A stretch of 64,000 bases of DNA, taken from contig NZ_JACVTO010000010.1 of the NCBI RefSeq assembly GCF_016518545.1, positions 142,083 through 206,082 on the forward strand. Direction: 5' to 3'. This document shows positions 26,147-35,100 of this stretch, piece by piece (position 1 is the stretch's first letter; each line of letters starts with the position of its first letter). This DNA comes from Pseudomonas sp. S30 (GTDB lineage Bacteria; Pseudomonadota; Gammaproteobacteria; Pseudomonadales; Pseudomonadaceae). The translations under genes were made by a program, and so were the position numbers. A model generated the notes under the pieces. It was not told where the DNA came from and did no database searches. It saw only the letters and a program-made list of their open reading frames with translations.

Positions 26147-26187
26147 TTCTCGACTCCGGGTACACCCCATGACCCACGGAGTCTTCG

Positions 26188-27750
26188 ATGAGCCAACTGA
26201 ACGTCTTTCCCCGTCGTGCACTCACGCCCCAGCAGTTGCTCGGCGAGCAGGTGCGGCGCATCCTCGCGGCCCCGGTATACGACCTGGCCATCGAAACCCC
26301 GCTGCAACTGGCCCCAGCCTTGTCCGCCCGGCTGGGCAACCAGGTGCTGCTCAAGCGCGAGGACCTGCAGCCGACGTTCTCCTTCAAGATCCGTGGCGCC
26401 TACACGCGGCTGTCGCGCCTGTCCCAGGCCCAGCGCGAGCGAGGCGTGATCACCGCCTCGGCCGGCAATCATGCCCAGGGCGTCGCCCTGGCCGCCGCGC
26501 ACCTGGGCATGCTGGCGACCATCGTCATGCCCACCACCACGCCGGAACTGAAGATCGCCGGGGTCCGTGCGCGGGGTGGCGAGGTGGTGCTGCACGGCGA
26601 CAGCTTCCCGCACGCCCTGGCCCATGCGCTGCACCTGGCCGAGCAGCACTGTCAGACCTTCGTGCCGCCGTTCGACGATCCGGACGTGATCGCGGGCCAG
26701 GGCACCGTGGCCATGGAAATCCTGCGCCAGCAGCCCGGAGCGCTGGACGCGATCTTCGTGCCGGTCGGCGGCGGCGGCCTGATCGCCGGCATCGCCGCCT
26801 ACGTGAAGTACCTGCGACCGCAGGTCAAGGTGATCGGTGTCGAACCCCACGATGCCAACTGCCTGCAAGCGGCCCTGGCGGCCGGCGAGCGCGTGGTGCT
26901 GCCGCAGGTCGGCAGTTTCGCCGATGGCGTCGCGGTGGCTCAGGTGGGCGCCCACTGCTTCGAGCTGTGCCGGCATTTCGTCGACGAGGTGATCAGCGTG
27001 AGCAGCGACGAACTGTGCGCCGCGATCAAGGACATCTACGACGACACCCGTTCGATCACCGAGCCTGCCGGCGCCCTGGCCGTGGCGGGGATCAAGCAGT
27101 ACGTGAGGCGCGAAGGCGTGCAGGGGCAGACCCTGGTGGCGATCGATTCCGGCGCCAACATCAATTTCGACCGGCTGCGCCATGTGGCCGAGCGCGCCGA
27201 GCTGGGCGAGCAGCGCGAGGCGGTGATCGCCGTCACCGTGCCTGAGCGTCCCGGGAGTTTTCGCGCGTTCTGTCAGGCGCTGGGTCGGCGCCAGGTCACC
27301 GAATTCAACTACCGCTATCAGCCCGACAAGCCGGCGCGACTGTTCGTCGGCGTGCAGACCCATCCGCAGCACGCGTCGCGCTCGGCGCTGCTCGACAGCC
27401 TGGTCGGGCAGGGCTACGAGGTCGTCGACCTCACCGACAACGAGCTGGCCAAGCTGCACGTGCGCCACACGGTGGGCGGTCACGCCGCGCCCCTGGCCGA
27501 CGAGCGCGTGCTGCGCTTCGAGTTTCCCGAGCGCCCCGGCGCCTTGCTGGGCTTTCTCGAACGCCTGGGCCGGCGCTGGAACATCAGCCTGTTCCATTAC
27601 CGCAACCATGGCGCCGCTCAGGCCCGCGTGTTGGTAGGGCTGCAAGTGCCGCAGGACGAACACGACGGCCTGCCCGAGGCGCTCCAGGCGATGGGCTACG
27701 ACTACTGGGATGAAACGGACAACCCGGCCTACCGCCTGTTCCTCGGTTGA
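26188..27750 (+). CDS. ilvA: Threonine deaminase (biosynthetic, two regulatory domains)
   Basis: A 520-residue PLP enzyme that turns threonine into 2-oxobutanoate, the first step of isoleucine synthesis. The PLP lysine is in TFSFKIRGAY; ASAGNHAQGVA and VPVGGGGLIAGIAAY bind substrate and cofactor phosphate. The C-terminal third has two ACT-like domains (VTVPERPGSFRAFCQALG and FEFPERPGALLGFLERLG), the pattern of the isoleucine-inhibited biosynthetic form rather than the short catabolic one. Transcription is probably also controlled by the leader-peptide attenuator directly upstream. Pseudomonads often have two ilvA genes; which this one is cannot be said. Confidence 0.95.
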   Translation: MSQLNVFPRRALTPQQLLGEQVRRILAAPVYDLAIETPLQLAPALSARLGNQVLLKREDLQPTFSFKIRGAYTRLSRLSQAQRERGVITASAGNHAQGVALAAAHLGMLATIVMPTTTPELKIAGVRARGGEVVLHGDSFPHALAHALHLAEQHCQTFVPPFDDPDVIAGQGTVAMEILRQQPGALDAIFVPVGGGGLIAGIAAYVKYLRPQVKVIGVEPHDANCLQAALAAGERVVLPQVGSFADGVAVAQVGAHCFELCRHFVDEVISVSSDELCAAIKDIYDDTRSITEPAGALAVAGIKQYVRREGVQGQTLVAIDSGANINFDRLRHVAERAELGEQREAVIAVTVPERPGSFRAFCQALGRRQVTEFNYRYQPDKPARLFVGVQTHPQHASRSALLDSLVGQGYEVVDLTDNELAKLHVRHTVGGHAAPLADERVLRFEFPERPGALLGFLERLGRRWNISLFHYRNHGAAQARVLVGLQVPQDEHDGLPEALQAMGYDYWDETDNPAYRLFLG

Positions 27751-27803
27751 ACCAGGCCGTTCATCGCCGCTGGGTCCCGTATCGACCCGGCAGTCACAGC
27801 GCG

Positions 27804-27817
27804 TTGCTCTGGATCAA
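27804..27817. promoter_or_regulatory. Anr/FNR-like box upstream of the Fe-alcohol dehydrogenase
   Basis: TTGCT-CTGG-ATCAA matches the Anr/FNR consensus TTGAT-N4-ATCAA at 9 of 10 fixed bases. It ends 66 bp before the GTG start, a fitting place for activation. Oxygen control would suit an iron-dependent dehydrogenase that is sensitive to oxygen. A 6-bp hairpin (27822-27838) follows. Confidence 0.5.
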
Positions 27818-27883
27818 CATCCGCCCTGGCAAAGGGCGTGATGCTCGCCAGCAGACAGACAACAACCTGAGAGGATCTCGCCC

Positions 27884-29032
27884 GTGAGCAGCACTTTTTT
27901 CATTCCTGCGGTGAACATCATGGGCCTGGATTGCCTGGACGAGGCCATGACCGCCATCGCCGGCTACGGCCTGCGCAAGGCATTGATCGTCACCGACGCG
28001 GGGCTGGCCAAGGCCGGCGTGGCCTCGCGCATCGCCGGCCTGCTGGCCGAGCGTGACATCGACTCGGCGATCTTCGACGGCGCCAAGCCCAACCCCAGCA
28101 TCGCCAACGTCGAGGCGGGCCTGGCCCTGTTGCAGCGCGAGCGCTGTGATTGCGTGGTGTCACTGGGCGGCGGCTCGCCCCACGACTGCGCCAAGGGCAT
28201 CGCGCTGTGCGCCACCAACGGCGGGCACATCCGCGATTACGAGGGCGTCGACCGTTCGGCCAAGCCGCAACTGCCGTTGATCGCCATCAACACCACCGCC
28301 GGCACCGCCAGCGAGATGACCCGCTTCTGCATCATCACCGACGAAGCGCGCCACGTGAAAATGGCCATCGTCGACCGCAATGTGACGCCGCTGTTGTCGG
28401 TCAACGACCCGGCGCTGATGGTCGGCATGCCCAAGGGCCTGACCGCCGCCACCGGCATGGACGCACTGACCCACGCCATCGAAGCCTACGTGTCCACCGC
28501 CGCCACGCCGATCACCGATGCCTGCGCGCTGAAGGCCGTGACCCTGATCAGCGACAATCTGCGTCAGGCGGTGAACGACGGCCAGGACCTGCAAGCCCGG
28601 GAAAACATGGCCTATGCTCAGTTCCTCGCCGGCATGGCCTTCAACAACGCCTCGCTGGGTTACGTACACGCCATGGCCCACCAGCTCGGTGGCTACTATG
28701 ACCTGCCCCACGGCGTCTGCAATGCCGTGCTGCTGCCTCACGTGCAGCGTTTCAATGCCCAGGTGAGTGCTGCGCGCCTGCGTGACGTGGCCAAGGCGAT
28801 GGGCATCAAGGTCTGCGGCCTGAGCGAAGAGCAGGGCGCCGCGGCGGCCGTTTCGGCCATCGAAGCGCTGGCCGCAGATGTGGGTATTCCGGCCGGCCTG
28901 CAGGCCCTGGGGGCCAAGCGTGAAGACGTACCGGTGCTGGCGAGCAATGCGCTGAAGGATGCCTGCGGGCTGACCAATCCGCGCAGTGCCAGCCAGGCTG
29001 AGATCGAGGCGATCTTCGTGGCGGCGTTCTAG
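27884..29032 (+). CDS. Iron-containing alcohol dehydrogenase (YiaY-like)
   Basis: A 382-residue group III dehydrogenase, the usual length. NAD-binding [17 protein letters not shown] is followed by [15 protein letters not shown] and the iron ligands in [14 protein letters not shown] (Asp, His), [18 protein letters not shown] (two His). Close relatives oxidise ethanol or 1-propanediol-type alcohols or reduce aldehydes. The GTG start has GAGAGGA about 9 bases upstream and gives the family's [13 protein letters not shown] start. It ends at a bidirectional terminator. Confidence 0.9.
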   Translation: MSSTFFIPAVNIMGLDCLDEAMTAIAGYGLRKALIVTDAGLAKAGVASRIAGLLAERDIDSAIFDGAKPNPSIANVEAGLALLQRERCDCVVSLGGGSPHDCAKGIALCATNGGHIRDYEGVDRSAKPQLPLIAINTTAGTASEMTRFCIITDEARHVKMAIVDRNVTPLLSVNDPALMVGMPKGLTAATGMDALTHAIEAYVSTAATPITDACALKAVTLISDNLRQAVNDGQDLQARENMAYAQFLAGMAFNNASLGYVHAMAHQLGGYYDLPHGVCNAVLLPHVQRFNAQVSAARLRDVAKAMGIKVCGLSEEQGAAAAVSAIEALAADVGIPAGLQALGAKREDVPVLASNALKDACGLTNPRSASQAEIEAIFVAAF

Positions 29033-29057
29033 CGCTTCGACGACGTGCCTCGACGGT

Positions 29058-29082
29058 ACAGGGGCCGCTTCGCCGCCCCTGT
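29058..29082. terminator. Bidirectional hairpin between convergent genes
   Basis: ACAGGGGC pairs with GCCCCTGT, with one mismatch and two more pairs around a TTC loop. It lies between the alcohol dehydrogenase and the converging unknown gene and would serve both. No long T tract is visible on the plus strand. Confidence 0.6.
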
Positions 29083-29084
29083 GC

Positions 29085-30275
29085 TCATCGCTCGCGCATG
29101 AAGAACCCGGCCACGAACTTGCGGAAGGTCTCCGGGCTCTTGAAGTCGGCATAGCGCTTGAAATGCTCGACCTCGGGTTCCGGCCCCACGGGCTCCTCCA
29201 GCAGCGATACCGACAGCACGCGGTCCTGATCTGAGGTCAGCACCAGTTCGTCCATGACCTCTGCGCCGATCACCGGCCGGCGCATCTGCACCTTCACCCC
29301 TTTGCCCGCCATCCAGTCGATCAGCGACACCAGGGCTTTCAGCGGCTCGCGTTCCTCGTCGCGGTACACCGGGAACAGGTGAGCGCGTGACAGCACCGGC
29401 ACGCTGGCGATGTGGATCAGTTCGTAGAAATGGCTGCCTGAGGTGGCGGGCGAGTAGAGCGCCAGGGCCAGCAAGGGTCCGCTGGTACGGCTGCCGCCCC
29501 ACAGCAGATGATGGCCCTGGAAGTCGAACCCCTCTTCGTTGCGTGCAGTGACCACCTTGCGTCCCTCGATGCGCTCGACGCAGTCGAGCAGCAGGCCGTG
29601 GCGGCGATGCTCGCCGAATGCACTGGACTCGCGCAGGCGCGTCTTGAGCATCATCATGTGCTTCATGTCCAGCCGGGTTTGCAGGTAGTTGCTCGCCGGC
29701 ACGCGCTCGAGCAAGGGGTAGCGCGCGGCGACCGCCCTGAGTTCGGCGAACTGGGCGCTGAGGTCTTTCTTCAGGTGCGTGGCGTAGAAGTTCAGGCCGC
29801 TGGCCTCGATCCAGCTCAGCAGCAGCGACAGCAGGCGCGATTGCGTGCGGCGCTGGGTGCTTTCGCCACTGCCACCCGCAGCGGCGGCCTCGCTGGGGCG
29901 GAAATCGCCCAGCAGGCGCAACGGTGTATCGGGGGCGAGCCAGGCGGCCGGCGCGGCCTGCGAGTCGGTGTTGGCAGGGCTGGCGCGCTCGTCCTTGCTG
30001 AACGCACAGCCCGCTGCGTGTTCGGCGGTGTCGGGGTTGTTGCGCAGGAACAGCGTGCCAGTGTTGCCGTTGAGGCTGACGTTGAGAATGGGCATGGCTT
30101 CGCGGCGGCAATCGCAGCCCAGCCAGTGGTTGGCGCTGCGCACCTTCATCAGCCACTGGTTGGCCTGCAGCACACGAGGCCCGGCGAGCGTGCCGGCCAC
30201 GAAGGCCGCCAGCATTTCCTCTTCGGCGCCCGTCAGGGTGCGCACCGTGGCCCCGTTCTTTTCGATGATTCGCAT
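29085..30275 (-). CDS. Unknown 396-residue protein with Cys/His cluster
   Basis: I do not recognise a named family. Near residue 45 a cluster CDCRRE ... HAAGC spans about 40 residues and could bind zinc. The rest is mixed, without signal peptide or membrane helix, and rich in basic and aromatic residues (YLQTRLDMKHMMMLKTRLRESSAF). GGAG lies before ATG 30275. Codon use is ordinary for the region. Proteins of this kind are often found alone on accessory islands of Pseudomonas; that is only an impression. It stands between two metabolic genes with no partner. Confidence 0.7.
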   Translation of the reverse strand: MRIIEKNGATVRTLTGAEEEMLAAFVAGTLAGPRVLQANQWLMKVRSANHWLGCDCRREAMPILNVSLNGNTGTLFLRNNPDTAEHAAGCAFSKDERASPANTDSQAAPAAWLAPDTPLRLLGDFRPSEAAAAGGSGESTQRRTQSRLLSLLLSWIEASGLNFYATHLKKDLSAQFAELRAVAARYPLLERVPASNYLQTRLDMKHMMMLKTRLRESSAFGEHRRHGLLLDCVERIEGRKVVTARNEEGFDFQGHHLLWGGSRTSGPLLALALYSPATSGSHFYELIHIASVPVLSRAHLFPVYRDEEREPLKALVSLIDWMAGKGVKVQMRRPVIGAEVMDELVLTSDQDRVLSVSLLEEPVGPEPEVEHFKRYADFKSPETFRKFVAGFFMRER

Positions 30276-30351
30276 TGCACCGCTCCATGCCTTGAGTGGC
30301 AAGCATGGAGCGGCGCGCGAGCGGCTGCAAGCGCGGCGCTGCGCGCTGGGT

Positions 30352-31971
30352 TCAGAAAATGTAGTCGGTGGTCAGGAAGCTGCTCTGGCGGTTGCGGATG
30401 ATCTCGCTGATCAAGGTCTTGTTGGCCTCCTGGAACTTCGCGGCCACCAGCGTGCGGATCGAGAACACCCGCAGGGCATCGTGCACCGACAGCGTGCCCT
30501 CGGCGCTGTTCTTGCGGCCGTTGAACGGGTAGGTGTCCGGCCCGCGCTGGCACTGGGCGTTGAGGTTGATGCGCCCGACCTGGTTGGCGAAGGTGTCGAC
30601 CAGTTGGCCGATGGTCTGCGGGTCGTTGCCGAACAGGCTCAGTTGCTGGCCGTAGTCGGAGTCCAGCACATAGTCGATCACCGTCTGCAGGTCACGGTAA
30701 GGCACCACCGGGACGACCGGGCCGAACTGTTCCTCGTGATACACGCGCATCGCGGGCGAGACCGGATACAGCAGCGCCGGGTAGAAGAACGAGCCACGGT
30801 GCTGGCCGCCGCCCGGGTTGATCACTTCTGCCCCGTGGGCCTGGGCATCGCTGACCAGCCCCTGGAGGTAGTCGACCTTGCCCGGCTCGGGCAGCGGTGT
30901 CAGCGCCACGCCGGGCGTCCACGGCATGCCGGGTCGCAACGCGGCGAGCTTGTGCTGGAATTTCTCCAGGAATGGCTGGACCACATCCTCGTGCACGAAC
31001 AGGATCTTCAGCGCCGTGCACCGCTGGCCATTGAACGACAGGGCGCCGGTGAGCGCCTCGTCGACGGCATTGTCCAGGTCCACCTGGGGCAGGACGATGC
31101 CGGGGTTCTTCGCATCCAGCCCCAGTGCTGCCCGCAGGCGGTGCGGACGGGGGTGGAGTTTCTTCAGGTCGCTGGCGGCCTTGTGGGTGCCGATGAAGGC
31201 GAACAGGTCGACCTTGCCACTGGCCATCAACGCACTGACCGTTTCGCGGCCGCGGCCGTAGATGACGTTGATCACCCCAGGCGGGAAACTGTCGCGGAAG
31301 GCTTCGAGCAGCGGGCGAATCAGCAGCACGCCGAACTTGGCTGGCTTGAACACCACCGTGTTGCCCATGATCAGTGCCGGAATCAGCGTGGTGAAGGTTT
31401 CGTTCAGTGGGTAGTTGTAGGGCCCCATGCACAGGGCGACGCCCAGTGGCGCGCGGCGGATCTGGCCGAGGGTGCCCTGTTCCAGTTCGAAGCGGCTGGA
31501 GCGCCGGTCCAGTGCCTTGAGGGCCTCGATGGTGTCGACGATGTAGTCGCAGGTGCGGTCGAACTCCTTCTCCGAGTCCTTGAGGTTCTTGCCGATCTCC
31601 CACATCAGCAGTTTCACCACGGCCTGGCGTTGCTCGCGCATGCGCGCCAGGAAGGCCTCGACATGCTGGATGCGCTCGGCCACCCGCATGTTCGGCCACG
31701 CGCCACGGCCCTTGTCGTACGCCTGCACGGCGGCGTCCAGGGCCAGCAGTGCGGTCTCGGCATCGAGCAAGGGCGCGCTGCCGAGCACCACCTGGCGCTC
31801 TTGGCCCCCTTCCTTGAGCCACACCGGGCTGCGCACGGTGGCCAGCGGCCCGTCCCAGCGCCGGAGTTCGCCGCCGACGAGATAGTCGCGCTGCTCCAGT
31901 GGCTCGCCCAGACGCCAGGTTTCGGGAATGTCTTGTGCAGCAGGAAAAAGCGAATCGAGCAGGGAAGTCAT
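30352..31971 (-). CDS. NADP-dependent aldehyde dehydrogenase, GAPN-like
   Basis: A 539-residue member of the aldehyde dehydrogenase family; this subgroup is annotated as non-phosphorylating glyceraldehyde-3-phosphate dehydrogenase. The cofactor region GPYNYPLNETFTTLIPALIMGNTVVFKPAKFG and the catalytic cysteine in NGQRCTALKILFVHE are clear. The place of the usual general-base motif ELGGK instead reads LGLDAKNPGI, without a glutamate there. The substrate is therefore uncertain. The protein has a longer N-terminus than standard GapN (about 480). The 151 bp upstream should hold its promoter; nothing definite is seen. Confidence 0.85.
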   Translation of the reverse strand: MTSLLDSLFPAAQDIPETWRLGEPLEQRDYLVGGELRRWDGPLATVRSPVWLKEGGQERQVVLGSAPLLDAETALLALDAAVQAYDKGRGAWPNMRVAERIQHVEAFLARMREQRQAVVKLLMWEIGKNLKDSEKEFDRTCDYIVDTIEALKALDRRSSRFELEQGTLGQIRRAPLGVALCMGPYNYPLNETFTTLIPALIMGNTVVFKPAKFGVLLIRPLLEAFRDSFPPGVINVIYGRGRETVSALMASGKVDLFAFIGTHKAASDLKKLHPRPHRLRAALGLDAKNPGIVLPQVDLDNAVDEALTGALSFNGQRCTALKILFVHEDVVQPFLEKFQHKLAALRPGMPWTPGVALTPLPEPGKVDYLQGLVSDAQAHGAEVINPGGGQHRGSFFYPALLYPVSPAMRVYHEEQFGPVVPVVPYRDLQTVIDYVLDSDYGQQLSLFGNDPQTIGQLVDTFANQVGRINLNAQCQRGPDTYPFNGRKNSAEGTLSVHDALRVFSIRTLVAAKFQEANKTLISEIIRNRQSSFLTTDYIF

Positions 31972-32122
31972 GGGCTACGGCACCTTCGATGAGCTGATCG
32001 GATGAAACGCTTCAGCCGAGCATGCGCCGGCCGAGGCAAAGTTTCCAGTGTGGCCCATGATCCTGTACCGCGCCCGAACCGACCCGCCGCCCTGGCCGGT
32101 CGGACGGTCAGCGGCGCAGGGA

Positions 32123-35100
32123 TCAGCTCTGGTCCATTGGGCGGTCGAGCAGCGCGGTGGCTGGCTGGGCGAGCATTCGGCGCCGGTAGTAGACATCCTG
32201 GTCGGCCCGTTGCAGGCGTCTCCACACTTCGTCGCGGCTGTAGGGCAGAGCATCGAGGAAGTCGTCGCTTTCCAGCAGGTTGCGCAGGTCGCGGCGGAAT
32301 GCCACCGGCAAGCGTGCCCACACATCCAGCTGACCGTCATCGGCCTCGGCCAGCAGTTCTTCATAGTCGCTGTCGGGCACCAGCAGGTCGATGCCCGTGG
32401 CGTGATGGTAGGCCTCCACCTGCTGGGCCGCGAGGGCGCCGAGGCTGTCGCTCTCCAGGCGCATGACGGCGGCGACCCCCTCGGGTAGCCATTGGAATGC
32501 CGGCAGGCTGACCAGCGGGTTGCGCGAGAAGTCCAGCAGCAATGGGTCGGTGAGACGCTCGAGCCCCACCGGCAGGGTCGGCAAGAGGCAGTTGTCCATG
32601 TAGAGGGTGCGGATCTGTTCGTGGCGACTCAGATCGGGCGCCTGGGTCAGCGGGCAGTCGGAGAAGTCCAGCACGCGCAGGTTGCGGTAGCGATCCAGAT
32701 CGCTTTGCAGCGTGGCGTTCCAGGTCAGCGGATTACGGTCCAGGTCCAGCCAGATAACCCGATCGGGGCGGGCGACCTGCGGGATACGGGTGAAGCTGCA
32801 GTTGCGCAGTCGCAGGCGTTCGAGCCCGGTGAACACCTGCGTGAAGCCGCTTGGCAAGGTACTCACGGCGGGACTGTCGGTGAGGTTCAGTTCGCTGATG
32901 TGGGCGAAGTCGTCAGGCAATTGCAGGGTCGACAGGGCCAGATCGTCCAGCCCCAGGTTGGAAAGGTCCAGCGCGTAGCGGGAGGTGCCGTCTGCCAGCT
33001 GGATCATCGAACGGCCCCGTTGCGCGTCGATCAGACGTGGCACGGCCCGTTGGCGCGGCACCGAGCTGCCGGCCCAGGCGCTCAGTTGCGCGCGCAGTTC
33101 GCGTAGCCTGGCTTCCAGGCGTGCCACTTCGATCTCCGGCACCTGCAGGTTCGTTCGCCACTGACGTACCAGCCGCTCGGCATCGTCGTTGGAGGCCAGC
33201 GGGTAGAGGCGGCGCAGGCGCGATAGCAGGGAATGAGTGGCGAATGCGTCGGGCTGCAAGGGGCTCGGGTCGAGACCGCCGAGCAGACGCCCCGGTGCCT
33301 TGTGGCCCAGGCTGCGGTCTGCCAGCAGGCGTCGCCTGAAGCGGCCTCGCGATTCATCCACCAGCGCCAGCACCCTGGAGCGCAACGACTGCACCTGGGC
33401 GTGCGCCAGTGCCGCGCGCGCGTCGGCCGGCAGCGCCTGGAGCACTGCCGGCAGCGGATCATGGCTGGCGGGCAACGCTACCGGGCGCTCTCCCAGGTCG
33501 GCCTCGTAGCCTGCCGTGGTCTTGATCACCCGCGCGCAGCGTGGCGCCAGCGGCAAGCCGCAACGGCGCAGCAACGGTCCCTGCGGGCTGGCGGCGCGCA
33601 ACTCCAGGCGCAGGTCCATCGGCCAGCCAGGCACCTGCGCCAGGCTGGCGAACACCAGGCGTTCGGTGGCCTCGCCAGCCAGCAGGGGTACCTGCAACCC
33701 CTCCAACCCGCGTACCAGGGGCAGGTCGTATCTGAGGCTGTCCAGGCGCGCCTGCGGCGCTGGCCATGCAGCAGCCTCGTTGGCGAATCCAGAGGCCAGC
33801 ACTCGGCGGGCCAGGCGCGGGCCCAGCTCGGGATAGGCACTGAGCAATCGCTGCGCATCGGCGTGCAGATCGCAGCGGGCGTAGCGCTCGGTAAAGGCTT
33901 GCAGCAGGTCCTGGTCATTCGCTTCGGGCAGCTCGGCGACCACTTCACGCAGCAGTGAGAGGCGTTCCAGCGTGTCGCCCAGCAGGGGCGGCGTGGACAG
34001 ATGTTGCAGGTGCAGGCGGCGCAGCGCCGCGTCGTCCAGGCCGGTGATCGCCAGGGCCGCGTCGACATCGGCACTATGCGCCTGAGCGAACTGCGGATGC
34101 AGGCGCCGCACGCCTTGCAGGCTGTCCCAGGTCTGCGGCTGCTCCTGCTCGACTCGCCAGGCCCCGGTGCCGTTGTGTTCCAGCAACGGCGCATAGGCCT
34201 GAGGATCCTGCGGGTGGACGATGCGCCAGCGCTGCAGGTCAGGGTCCAGGCGTTGCTCGAACAGCTGGCCGTCGAGACGAATGAAGTGCCGGCCCTGATC
34301 GACGAACTGACCCTGGACGTTGGCGTCCAGTGCCTCGGGCAACGCCACGGGGCTGCGGTACTCCGCCAGTGCCGGCAGCCACAGGCGCTGGCTGCCATCG
34401 GCCAGATCGACCGGCACCAGCGCTTGCATCAGCGGTGTGCCGCTCAGTTTGCCGGCGACGGCGCCGACCGCGCCCAGCCCGGCGATCAGCGCCAGGTTCA
34501 GCCCGGTGGTCTTCAGATGTTCGAGCGCCTGGTGGCGGTCGCCTACGCGCCAGGCCTGGTAGCCGGCATAGACTTCGCCGAGCAGCTGACAGGCTGTCAC
34601 GCCCAGCATCAGGCCGCCCACCGCCGGGACGAAGAAGCTGGCCGCCATCAGCGCATCCATGCCCAGCGCCTCCCACAGCGCCAGACGTCGACGCCGAGCC
34701 TGTTCGTCGGCCTCGGCGCTGGGCACCGCCAGCAGCCGTGCTTCGGCCTTGAGGCGGGTCAGGTGGGCGTCGAACAGGCTATCGAACAGCGCGCCCTCGA
34801 TAGCCAGCAGCCGCAGGTGGGGATCGGCATCGTCGGGCAGTTGCCAAGGTGCGTCGACGCCTCGGCGCTGCTCGCTGTCGAGGTTCTGCCGGGCGCGGTC
34901 GAGCAGGGTGCTGCGCTGTTGCGTGTCGACGCAGGCAGCGAGCGCTCGACGCAAGTCGGGGGCGGCGAGGTCCTGGCACAGTCGCGCCTGCAGGGCGGGC
35001 AGGTCGACCAGGCCGCGCAGGCTGTGTTCATGGGTGGGCACGTAGAGCAGCAGGCCAGCCTGCCCCGCGTCGATCACCAGGGCCTCGTGCAGCGGCACGC

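Noticed and set aside
31968..32140. A frameshift hiding the rest of an NEL domain behind the LRR gene
   Set aside because: I read the other two minus-strand frames across and beyond the stop; neither continues with Cys-x-Asp or other NEL-like sequence.
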